A stretch of 64,000 nucleotides of DNA from Oxyruncus cristatus (taxonomy: Eukaryota > Chordata > Aves > Passeriformes > Cotingidae): positions 186,354 to 250,353 of the forward strand of contig VXAY01005276.1 in NCBI GenBank assembly GCA_013399855.1, in the 5' to 3' direction. Below, in pieces: positions 24,501 to 36,500 of this stretch. Made by a program: the position numbers and the translations under genes. The first letter of the stretch is position 1; every line of letters begins with the position of its first letter. Below the pieces are notes generated by a model that saw nothing but the letters and a program-made list of their open reading frames with translations, had not been told where the DNA came from and did not search any database.

Positions 24501-27500
24501 TAGGTATGACCAGTTATTCTCAGGGAGTATGTTCTTCTTAAAAGTGACTAAAGAAGGTGAAATTAGTAATTTTGTTAATTAGTTATAGGAACATGTGAGC
24601 AAACTGTTGGAGAATTTGGAGGGGAGGCAGCATAACGCAATTTGCTGGTCTCTGTGGTGTGTTCCTCTGTGATTTGCTGGTCTCTGTGGTGTGTTCCTGT
24701 GTGACCCATCTGAAAAGCCTCTCTCAGAGTCAGTGGGGGCCTCCCAGGGAGGATTGTCCCTGCCGAGGGGATCTGCAGTGCAGGTGGGATCACAGCCTGA
24801 GCTGTGACAGCACTTGGATCTTCCCTGCTGCCCCTGGAAGGGCCTCCAGCATGGGCATCGCTGAGGGGGTGGAGATGGACCTGGGAGAAAGGGAAAGCTC
24901 ATCCTCAGGCACACGAGGTGACTGCCCAGAGCAAACACTGTATAATCCACTGTTCAAACAATGGAGGGGCAGCTCCTGCTGCCAAAGCACACAGATCAGG
25001 TGTGCACCGAGCACTGGGAGCCAGGGCAGCAGAGCGTGAGCCCTGTCAATAAACTGTAGATCACCAGGACTGTCAGCTCTGAACAGGCTGTCCTGGACAC
25101 TTCAGCTTGTGAGATGGTACCCCGGGTGCCCAGGGAATCCCCAGGACACTGTTTGATATTGCCCCGTTTTCTGGAAGGGATGTTTGCAGTAACCGCTGCA
25201 AGAGATACTGCATGGAAAAGCTCTATTCTAGAGATGTCTGTTTATTAAATTATGTGAGAAATAATACCCTTTCAATTCCAATATCCCTTCATTTTCCAAG
25301 TAGCTAATTCTTTCATAGGAGCACACACTATGATTTCAGCCATTTCGGTTATTTTTCTGTGTTTCATTTTGATTTTGTAAAAAAAAAAAATCAAGCTGTA
25401 CTCTGCCCGATGCCTGAAAAGAATTACCTGAAGTAATGCAAACAGAGTGTTTTGCAGGAATTTCTCATGAGAACAGCACCATATTCTTTGTAGAATGCTC
25501 TCTGTCAGGCCTCAAAATGAACAGTGTATTGAATTAATCAAAGAGATGTTCTTATAACCCTCTGTTGCTTGCAGGAAGTGGGAAATATTATCCTTGATTG
25601 GGACGAGACTAGAGAGAGAATTTTTCAAAGCCCAGGAGTAAACAGGACCTTGTTCCTTGTAACACTGGATAAATGCTTCCTGGCTCTGAGTGCTTTGGAC
25701 TGTGTGGATATCCTAAGCCAGGTTTTGCACGTGTCAGCGGTGAACTATCTCCAACCTGATGTCATTGGGAGCCTCCCAGACGTTCTGCTGGAGGATGCTT
25801 TCAGAAACCTGTAAGCCATTTGTTTTTCAGACACAATTAATACTCTGTCGTATTTGCTGGTCTCAGTCTTGTTTTTCAGATACAGCTTTCTGCTTATGTG
25901 TCGCTGTTTATAAAATAATTTTTCTATGTGTTGTTTTTGGTTTGTTTTTTTTTTTAAATAAAGTGAACTAACATGCCCTTGTATCACTTAGGTCATCATT
26001 ATTCAAGGACCTCTATGACAAAACCTCAGCAAATTCTCAGAGAGCTCTGTATGGCTGGATGAAGCAGATTCTACAAAAATCCTATAACAGGAGTGGTATG
26101 TTACATACAAAGTATTTTCTCCTTGCTTGTCCTAAAAAGGTCAGCAAAGGCCTATCCATTGTGTCGAATTGTTTCCCAGATTTAACAGCGGTCTGTTTAA
26201 GAGTAGCTGTCTAGAATACCTTTTCTCCAAAATACAGTAAATGTAATATATTTGTTACTCATGACAAATAGTTCTCCAAAGATGCTTGTTCTTATAAAAT
26301 AGAATCCTACAATTGTTAAGGTTGGAAAAGACCTCTAAGATCATTCAGTCCAACCAATGGACTCTTCATCTCTTCTGCACAGAGCTGTACTCAGTCTTTT
26401 TCTAGTGCTCTGATCTTTTCTCTCTGTACTTTTTCTAAGACTGAAATAGGATACAGTAGTCAGGTGCTCTGCCAAGGTGGGTTGTTCAGGTCTGAACACC
26501 TATTCAGACTAGAAAAATAGCTCTGGCTCAGGATGCATTAGCCAATGCACTGCTTAAAAACAAAAGAAATGCAGGATGTTGTGAAAGCACATGGCACTGA
26601 CTCGGTCAGAAAAGGGACCGGATAAAAACACAGTTAATTAATTCTGATTGTGTGCATTTTACCCCATCTGTTTGCCTGGTTAATGTGCCTTGAACAGCTG
26701 TGCCACAGCTGTGCCAGTGCAGGACAGGCTTCATGAGGGGCTCTGCCTCAGCGCTGAACCATCACAGCCACTGCCTGACTTTAACTGAGCATCCCAGCAG
26801 AGCTGTCCTGTGAGCATTTTAGACTTCTGGATGTGTATGTTCTTCCTCTTTCCCCAGAAATGAAGGGCAAAATGCCCATTTACTTCCGTGGAGCTAAATT
26901 TGTCCCCTGGGTCTTCAGCTGTTTCAAAATACTGGGGTAATCCATTAAGTCGTAGGGAGGAAGTTCATGACACTGCTGTGAGCTGGTGGTACTGCCAGGG
27001 CATTGCTGGGGAAGCAAAGATACAGAACTCGCCTGGTGATACTCAGCAGTCCTGGGAAAATCCCCCAGTGTCACCCTGGATTGTGTGTGGAGCCCTGGTG
27101 AACCCACGGGGTGTGGAAGATCACCCAGCTCGGGAGGGGCCGAGGATGAACGTGCCTCTCTTACCTCCTGGTTGCTGCTTCACGTGCCAAAAGCAGTGCA
27201 GGTGTGGTGGATCCACACCACAGGCCACAGCACGGAGGGCAGGACAGCAGAAGTGTCCTGTAATTGGGTGGTTTATTCACTTTCTATGTGGGTAGCACTG
27301 GGACCACCTGGGAAAGGGGTCGTTTTTTGGGGATCACACCTTCCACGGTTGGTACCTGCAGCTCTGTTCTGCTAAAGGCCACAGCCAACATCCTTAAATT
27401 GTGCTTGTTTTTCTTTAACTCTTCTGTCATGTCTTTCAACACTTGTAATATCCCTGGTAATGGGAGGTAATATCACTTTAAAAAACAGAGGCCTGACAGG

Positions 27501-30500
27501 TCTGCTGGGAGCATCATCTTGTCTCAGTTAAGGAGCTTAGATCTGTGTTTTCAAAAAAAGCACTAAATGGGGTCCTTCAGCTTCTGATAGATAAAGGGTG
27601 ATGTTTTTTCAGATACTGAAAACTCTTCAAAGTGCCCTGATGATTTTATTCTAACAGAGTTGTCGGTATCAGCACTGCCAAGGAATGTGTTCAGAGGTTT
27701 CACACGCTGAGCCATCCAAATTATGATACCTTGGAGAAAATAGTCTGTGGCTCAGAGGCCATAAATACTTTTTTTTCTCAGGGATACTTGGATCTTGATT
27801 TCATTTTCAATCCTTGGGAGAACGTTAGTAAATGAATGCCATTTTTTTTAACTGTTATGCAGTATTCTATATTTTTTGCCAACCTATTTCCATAGAGGTA
27901 TTTGAACCATTTTTCATTTTCTCTGTTATTGCTGTTGCATATTGCTGAAATAAGTGGCATCATCAATAATAATATATGATATATATATAAAAAGTGTTAC
28001 AAAGTATCATGCCTTCCTGATATCCTTAAATAATATAATTGATTAGGGAAACAGAATTTAAAAAATACTGCTCCATATTTAATATTACTGGTTAAATTTT
28101 TCCTGTCCCACACTTTATTAATTTTCTATTTCGACAGCATAAAACATTAATGTTTTCATACAAGAAAATTTGAGACATTTGAAACACTATTTCATTTTCA
28201 TTAAAAAATGTATGGGCTCATAAAAATGTGGTGCTAAAATGTAGCCAATGGAGGAAACCTGACTCACTCTGCTTTTAGGATTTTTCTGATTTGCAGTTAT
28301 TTTTTTGATTGTTTACCAGTAACAATATATTGGGTACAGTATCTTTGAAAAGCAATAACTGTCTTAACGTTGTAGTGAGTATTTATTTGTACAAAACAGA
28401 CTTCAATGAATCAACTTCTTGGGTCAGTGCAGAAAGCTTGTGGATTTTGGGAAGATACATGGTCCATCTCCCACTAGAAGAAATTCTGAAAATTAGTCTC
28501 AATGAAGTAAGTAACAAACTGTGGTTGGGTATGTCATTACAAAGTGATGTCAACTACAAACAATATGAATACACATGCAAACTAAAACATGAAAAAAACT
28601 GTATATATTTTAACTAAAGGGAAAATAGAAGTGTATTATTTACAAATATTTTTCTACATTTGGGATTTTAAAGTGCCTATAATTAATCTGTAATTACTTA
28701 TCTGTATCAGTATTCTGTGGCTTCTGCTGAAAGGGACCAATGATAGAAGCCCTCAAATTGACAGTTTGGCCAAGAATCGCTCGAATCGCTCACTGAGCTT
28801 TGTCTTCAGAAATACCACGTTATCCAAATCCATCTTCTTCCTTTCTCTACAACATGAATGGGGTCAATTAGTTTAGTGTGTCAAACACAGATTTTATTGG
28901 ATGCAATTGTTTCACAATGCTGCTGCATGGTTCTGTTTGTGCTGGTCAGATCAGGCTGTTCATCAGCTACGACAACGCGACAAAGCAGCTGGACACGGTG
29001 TATGATATCACACCAGAGCTTGCACAGGCTTTCCTGGAGAGGATAAACTCGTCAGGATTTGATATGAGGAACACTTCAACTGTCTACAGGCAAGACTGCT
29101 TTTCTTTCTCTTTTATGGCTGTGTGTGGATGGAACGAATAAGTAAGGAGAAAAGAGCGGAGCAATAAGCAATATGGCATTGCTTTTCCCTTCCAGCAGGA
29201 AAATCTAGGCTGAAATCCAGCCCTGTTTAGCAACAGTGAAGAATTGCTACTTTATGATTTTTTGGAGGTGTGCCTAATTAGCTAATGCTTTGTCTCCTGC
29301 TGCACAATGAGGAGATGCCTGTTGTATTAATAGGAAAACTACAGCAGTGTCTTTGGGACCCGTCACGTCGTACAGTGCAGCAGGAAAATAAACTGGGATA
29401 GCGGGACATGGGTTGTCTTGGCTGTTTGGATCATAGAAGGTGGATTTGTTCTGTGGAAATCATGTTACAGTTAGGATTGAAGGAGGAAATCTCAGCTTAT
29501 GCCAGCCAGGACTGCGGGTGGTTTTTAACTGATGTGTTTGGTCACCAGAGAGGTCACAAAGTGAGGAGCTGTAAAGCCCGCCCTGCTGTCCTCTTTGTCC
29601 TGCAGGGCAGACATGGGCTATGCCTAAATATGTGTGACTGTTGGGTGTGTAAGCAGGAAACTGCATGTTCAGGGCTGTCAAAGCAGCACTGAACTAACTT
29701 TAATAAAAAACCAAACCAAACTGCTGTTACTCACAAGCAGGCAGTGAGTGTGAGCTGCTGCGAGGATGCGCCGTGCTCCGCATTTACATTCACGCTGTCG
29801 TATCAGTGCGTGTATTTAGTCCCAAGGAACCACTGTCTGAAGTTATTTGTAGCCTCCTTGGGGGATACCTTGGAGTTTTAAACTAATGGAGAATATGCTT
29901 TATGGCTTCAAGAGCTCCTGTCGTTGCTGCGGTGCAGTTCTGACTTCCCTGAAGTATTGCTCACTGCCGGAGGTGTAAGCGAGAGGAGAATTATGCCCAC
30001 GCTCTAAATTTCAGTGTCAGAAATCTTAGAAATGATTTTGTCACTCACAGGAGCTGCCATATTCTCACAGATGAGGGAAATGTCATGCTCCATAATCCTT
30101 AATGTATTCCATTTTTACAACACACTTAGTTTATATTACTCATTTTAACCGTACTGATGATTTAAATGCACTTTTACTTTTAAGAAGTAGTGTTATTCAT
30201 TGCTGCTAATCCCAAAGGAGATGAAGAGCTCTTGGTGGATATGCAGTAATGCATTGGAAGGTAATTATTTGTTATAAAAATGCTCTTATAGATGTTTCTT
30301 TGATTTGTATGTTGGTTTGATGATGTCCCATGAATTCAGATGGGCTGCTGAAGCAGTATATTGTTATATCTCTAGCAGGTTGTTGTTGAGGGACTAGAGG
30401 AAATAAAAGCCTTTGTGTGCTGCAGAATTTCACTGAGTTTGTGATAGTGCTGCAGCATTTCACTGAGTTTGTGATAGTGCTGCAGCGATGCCCACTGTTG

Positions 30501-33500
30501 ATTGGGACATTATGGCCCAGACTCTGCCTCTTTGAATTGCTAAAAACCAGGGACTGTAGCAGGAAAGCTGGGCTTTGGCCACATCTTTGAGGTTCTTGTA
30601 AATTATGGAAGTAAAGACTAAGATTTTACAGGGACAGGGAATTGGTTCAGGCTTCCTACAAACAAGTTCATCATCATCACTATAAAGTTCAAAGCCCAGC
30701 AAGAGTGATCCGCAATTCCAAGCTCTTCCTTTGCAGGGCTGCAGGCAGTGGCACTAAATAAGCACAAGGCCTAAGCCAAAAGGCCACCTACAACAGGAAC
30801 TTCCCCTTGGTGGTGTGGCTGCTTCTCTCCACCAGCTGTGGCTGTGGTTGTACTTTACAGAGGTTGATGGAAGTGTTGACTTAAATCTTGCAGCACGGGT
30901 CCTGTGAAGGAGCATGAGCTCCACATCTGATCCACAGCATGGCCTTGCAGACTGCTGTGCTGGCACTGCTGAGGCAGGGAATCCTGGCATGCCTTCTCCT
31001 GACTGGTGCTGAACTGTTCAGGTCTCCATCCCTCAGCCAGTCATGTGTTTGATGTGAAGTACAGCAGGCTTTGTTTAAACCTGAAGCGATGAAGAGGCCA
31101 TGTAATGCTCTAGCTGCTGCTCTGAGACATAAATGAGTTGTGTTGCCTGTGAAATCCAGGTGGGATTTAGAACTCAAAACATCCAGTCAATCCAGATAAG
31201 AACTCAGCAGCCATTTCCAGAGATTTTTTTAATAGCCCTCCATCCTTTTCAAGATTATACTGCCAAGGGGAGTGGAGTTGTTAACTAGGAGAATCCAGCC
31301 ATGGACAAATGGAACCAGGACAGTTACGTTTTCAGCAGCACAAACAATCCAGGAAGAGTTCAGCTGAATGCAGAGGCCAGTGCATGTGTCTCATACCCCA
31401 GTCTCAGGCTGGGTAAGTTTTAAAGATTGTAGTTGAAGGCACAAGTGCCAGACAGAAATGACTCCAGCTCTGAGCACAAGTAGGGTGTGACATTCTGTGT
31501 TTCCCTTTCCTAAGAGTCACACTTCTTATGTCAGAAGTCAGCTAATGTGTCTCTTCTCCATAGGCTGGGTTTATTGGTTTGCTTTTATGATGACCTGGAA
31601 CAGATGGATGCAGCTGTGGCCCGGGCTTTACTTCATCAAATGATTAAATGCAATCAGCTGAGAGGTTTCCAGGCTGAGGTTCACAAGGTGGGTGTGGTAT
31701 TTATTCTTCTTGCCTAACCTCATTCTGAAAACAGAGGAGGAGGGACTTTCTTCATGAATAACAGAAGAAAGGAGTGAAAAATCACTGTGATCTAAGAAAT
31801 AAGGGAAAATAGTTCTTGAGAATGCAAAGAATAGAAGTCCATTTTAGATGCTCATTCTTTTGTCACTCTGTTTTCCTGCTGTTCCATAGCCCTTTCACAA
31901 TTGTGGTTCTATTTTTGAAATTTTATGAAGTGTGTGATCACTGAATATTTGCCAATGCCTATTCCAGACGCTCCAGTTAGTGTTTTGGGTGATAGTGGAA
32001 ATTGGTTCTTGGCAGGTTTTTATTTCCCATCTGCTCTTTTTGTTTGCTTTAGCTCAAATCCCGACTCCTGAACATTGCCATGCAAAACCAGACATTGAAT
32101 GATACCCTTGGATCTCTGTCAGATGCTGTGGTCGGACTAACTTCAAGTCAGCTGGAATCTCTGTCACCTGAAGCTGTGCATAATGCTATTGCAACATTAA
32201 ACCAAGTCTCTGGCTGGGCAAAGAGCCAAGTTATGATTTTATCCAGTAAATACCTCTCTTATGAAAAGGTACCTTGTGATAACAGCTTTCCTACCTCCTG
32301 TTTTTAAAAGTGAAATGGCTTTTTCTCAATGATAACCATAGATTTTGAAAAGTTTGTGGTCTGGAAAATGTGTTTAAATCAAATAAAAACATCCAAGACT
32401 GTACCTCCCAAAGTAATTCTCTAGTGTAACAGAGAGAAGGAATGCTTGTATTTGGCAGTTGTGTATATTATTTTGTGTGTGTCACTGCCCTAAGCAGAAT
32501 TTGCATGATCAGAGGTCCCAGACTGTATATTCAAATACACAGTAATGGGAGGAATCAGGGTCCTGCTGAAGTTTCAGAAAAAGGAACTTCTGAGAAACTT
32601 CATGCACTTGCTTTCTGGACAGACACAGAAAGTGCATCCCCAGGCGAGAAATGTATTAAGTGTTCAACAGTAATAGCTTTGGTTTATTTATTGACTTTTG
32701 ATTTTAAATATATCTGCTGTTCTCCAGCCAGAAAACCTCCTGTTTGTGCTGTTCTCTCTGCAGGTGTTATCGTTCCACAACGTCAGTCAAATGGGTGCTT
32801 TGGTAACGGGCATCAGCACCCAGTCCCTCTTCAGCATGAACCCACGGGAGCTCTCTCAGCTTATTCGAGGCACAACGTCCCAGCACTTGTCTGACTTATC
32901 TCCTACCCAACAACAAGGGATCCTCAGGAAGGTGATTTTGAACTCCAGCGTGTAGCAGGTTCTCCCTGTCACCAGCCATGCAGAGCATGGTTTAAAATGT
33001 TGCCACTGAATGTGTGGTTGAGCTCAAAGGTTAACATTTCCAGAGTTTTTTTCTGAACTCCACATGTATTTGGAAGGCTCTCTCTTGCTTATTTCTGTTG
33101 CATTTTTAATGCTGTCATGTTTTTCCTTTATCCTCTTAAGAGAAATATTACACAGAATAGAAAGAAGGGCAAATCCTGTAAATCTAAGCATCAGTTCTGA
33201 AATGCCATGTATTTCTGTGTTCCTCTTTTTAGATAGCTGCATCTGGAGATTTTTCTTCATCAGTCAAAGAGATACAAGGAGCTTTCTTTAAAGAAGTATC
33301 TCTCTCTGGTTTATGGAAGCAGACTGGATATAGTTCTTCAATGATGAAAGAAAAGGAACTAAGAAGAAGCCAGGTAAAAATTCTCAAGCAGTTCCCATTC
33401 CCCTGCAATTTAGTATGCTGGAAGAACTGGAAAAGGAACACAGGTGAAAGGAAGGAACTGCCTCAAATATTTCTTGACATAAACAACCAGAGGGATTTCA

Positions 33501-36500
33501 GAGCCTAGGCAGCATTATGAGACAAAGCTATGGAAAGGGAAGCATTAATATGCTGAGTTTAAGTCCCCAAGATTCTGCCATGTAAATTTTCTCTTCCCAG
33601 TACTGTATAACAGACATTTGCACATACAGTCAGCTCTGTCCAGAGAGATGAAAGTTTGGATCACATGATCTCCAGAGGTCCCCTCAAACCTAAGTTATTC
33701 AGTGGCTGTGGGCCATGGACAGGTTTAACATCATCCAATAACACCAGTCAGCCATGTCTTGTCTTGTGAAGAAGAAATTCAGCACTGGATGCCAAACCTC
33801 TGTGGTTGGCCAAGCTGGATCCTGGGAAGTGCCTGTAGAGTACATAAGAGAGCTAAGAGTGTGTAAACCTTGCAGTAGTCATTGTGTCTTACAACTGGAT
33901 TAACTAAACTTAACTTAAAATATGGTGGGTTTTATTTCAGGCTTTGTATCTGTATGAATTACTGTCTAAGGAAAGCTCTCCTGTTGACCTTCTAAGGTAT
34001 GGATTATAATCTCCTTTGAAATGGGCTTTAAGACCAGTTTTGTCGTGAGAGCAACTTCAAGGTAAACCAAACGTGGTTGTTTGGTGCTATCTTAAGTTCA
34101 GGCATTCCTGGATACCACAGGATAATTCACCTTCCTCGTTAGAAAGGGTCTCCAAATCCAAAATCGGGATCAAAGCATTGCAGAGGTTTGGCTATTTTAA
34201 AGCTTAGTTGATATTTTTCAATTTGTTTGCAGTTTTACTTTCAATGTAGCCTTTCAATGTCACGACACAGAAGAGGTGGCCAAGAAACTATAGCTTAGGG
34301 CTGGGTTGTGGGGACCAAGGACTAGATCCTGCTTAAGTATTCAAAAGATTGAAATTTGCTTTTCCTATCAGCACAGGACAGCTTGTGAAAGGAGTAACTT
34401 GTCAACTCATTGAAAGTATGGGCACAGACATCTTTTTAAACAGCTTTAAATTCTTTGAAATGAATCTTCATCTGCTTTCTCCATATCAGGTAAAACCAAA
34501 AAGACTTTGTCTATATAAACATCCTACCCAATATCCAAACTAGGTACATTAGAATTTAGTTCATTCAATTTTCTTTTTTTCTTTTTTTTCTTTTTAATTT
34601 TGTCTGTGTCAACTTGTCTGTTAACATATTTTATTTAAATCTTTTATGTGTGAATTTTTCTGTTATCATACTTCATTTTGACAATTTCATTTGCCACTTA
34701 CAAATTGCCAGAAATTCCTGCAGCCCTTCTGACTTGTTAATTCATGAGTAATCTGTTTGGAAATATACAGAAGTTTTGAAAACATACAAATGCTCTCATG
34801 CACCCAAATATAGGATGCTTCATCTCTGATGTCTACAAAAAGAAAACTCTAAAAAAAGCCATAGAAAAATGCTCTCTGAAGATAATATGCACAGTTTTAT
34901 GTATGCTAATTTATATGCTGTGATAAACAAGCCATGTGTTTATTCTTCCTCAGAATTGCCAGATGTTTAAGTTCCTAAATTTTTGTTGCTTTTAGGTTAA
35001 TTGTTTGGCTTGGAAGTTTTGGAAAGTCTCCAATGCATCTATTCCTCCCTTCCTCTTACTGGTGCTGCCGTGAGTTACATCTTACTACATCTTAAATTCT
35101 GAGTGCTTTTTAAAATAACCTCTTCAGTCCTAAGAAAACTGATGATTCAAAGAAATGGTAATTTATCAAAAGTGGTCTCTGACTATAGGCAAAGTCTGCA
35201 TCAAGTGAAAGTTGGTAGTATTTGGTGTCTTTTAGTGTGGACTATTTTTGTCACAATTATGGATCCCCCCCCCCCAGGTTGTGAGACTTGTTTTCCTTAT
35301 TTATTTAGGGTTTCTTTGACAGTGGATATGTAAGTCAAAACCAGTGGGTACTGCTGAAGCATATTGCTCTGTGCGGTTAAGAAAATTTCAGTGTGTTTGA
35401 AGACACTTTTCTAAGTTAGCAAAACTTTTCAGTGACAGCTTTTTTCCTTAGGGAAAACAGATGCACAAAAAGGGCATTAAAGTAAGGTGAGGATTAATTG
35501 CAACTTTCCTGGCCTGTCCAGTTTATGATTTTTCAAGTCCAGCCTTGTCTCTAAATGTTTGTGTCACCACAGATTTTAGGGATATGGTTATGGTGTATGA
35601 AGGTCAGGTTTGCATTCTGAGACCGTTTGAATTCTTTCTGCAGTTCTGAGTACCTGGAGGTCGTTTCAGGCCCTTTGTGTGTCCCTTTCATTGAAAGTCT
35701 GGGGAAGACTGAAATGGACCTCTTGAATCCAGGCTGTCACAAAAGGAATGCTGTCCTGCAAAAAGTACAGGAGTGCTTGGTGGGTATGGCTGGGAGGGGT
35801 CAGCAGTGGAGGAGACACCCTGAGGATTGAGAGTCACCTCCTGCATAAGTCACCTCATCCATCTGTATTCTTCTGAGGTTTTTTTCATGCACTGTTTCAA
35901 TGTTATTGTTCGCTGCCTGAGGAAACCTTTGTACAGCTTCCTTAACAATTTTCCTTGACTCCATCCACGTTACAAAGTGTTCTCATGAAAATGTTGTTGC
36001 TGACCACAGATAACCGGCCAGGACAGCCTGGAGCTGGCCCGTTGGCAGCTGGAGCTGTTCCCCTGGCTCCAAGCAGTGCCAGTCCTGCAGAGCTGTGCAT
36101 GGCACAGGGAGCTCCGTGGGAGAGGTGGTGCTACCAGGAGTCCCTAATGGGACTTCTGCTGTCAGAGGGCTGCAGCACTCACCAGCTTTTAAGAGCAATT
36201 TATTCTGTGATGTAGCTGTGAATACTCCTGTCCTTACACACACTACCAGCTGTATAATCCCTGCTGTTTTGGCAGCTGCTTGAGAAACCCCTCAGAGCTC
36301 AGCCTTCTGAGAGCAAGAGCTTGGGGCCCCTTTGCTGCGAGGGGCCAGGTGAGGGCTGTGCTGCCAGGCAGGGCTGCACCACCTCTGTAGGTGCTGGGGG
36401 TCACGTTCTCTCTGTGTGCTTCAGTATGGAATAGAGAATAATGAAAGCCCTGAGAAGTGCTTATTAAATACCACCAATTGCAGTGCTAAAAGCAAAACAT

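Noticed and set aside
26888..27295. 135-codon frame in the OTOA intron after exon 8
   Set aside because: It sits in locally GC-rich intron sequence. The frames on both strands are equally open and no homology is recognised.
30550..30590. Possible remnant of the missing OTOA exon (KAG-LW after a CAG acceptor)
   Set aside because: Only a few residues match, the frame soon meets TGA and the length is not a multiple of three.
30880..30935. Possible missing OTOA exon reading KEHEL
   Set aside because: Four matching residues followed by a different sequence and a stop, with no donor in the right phase.
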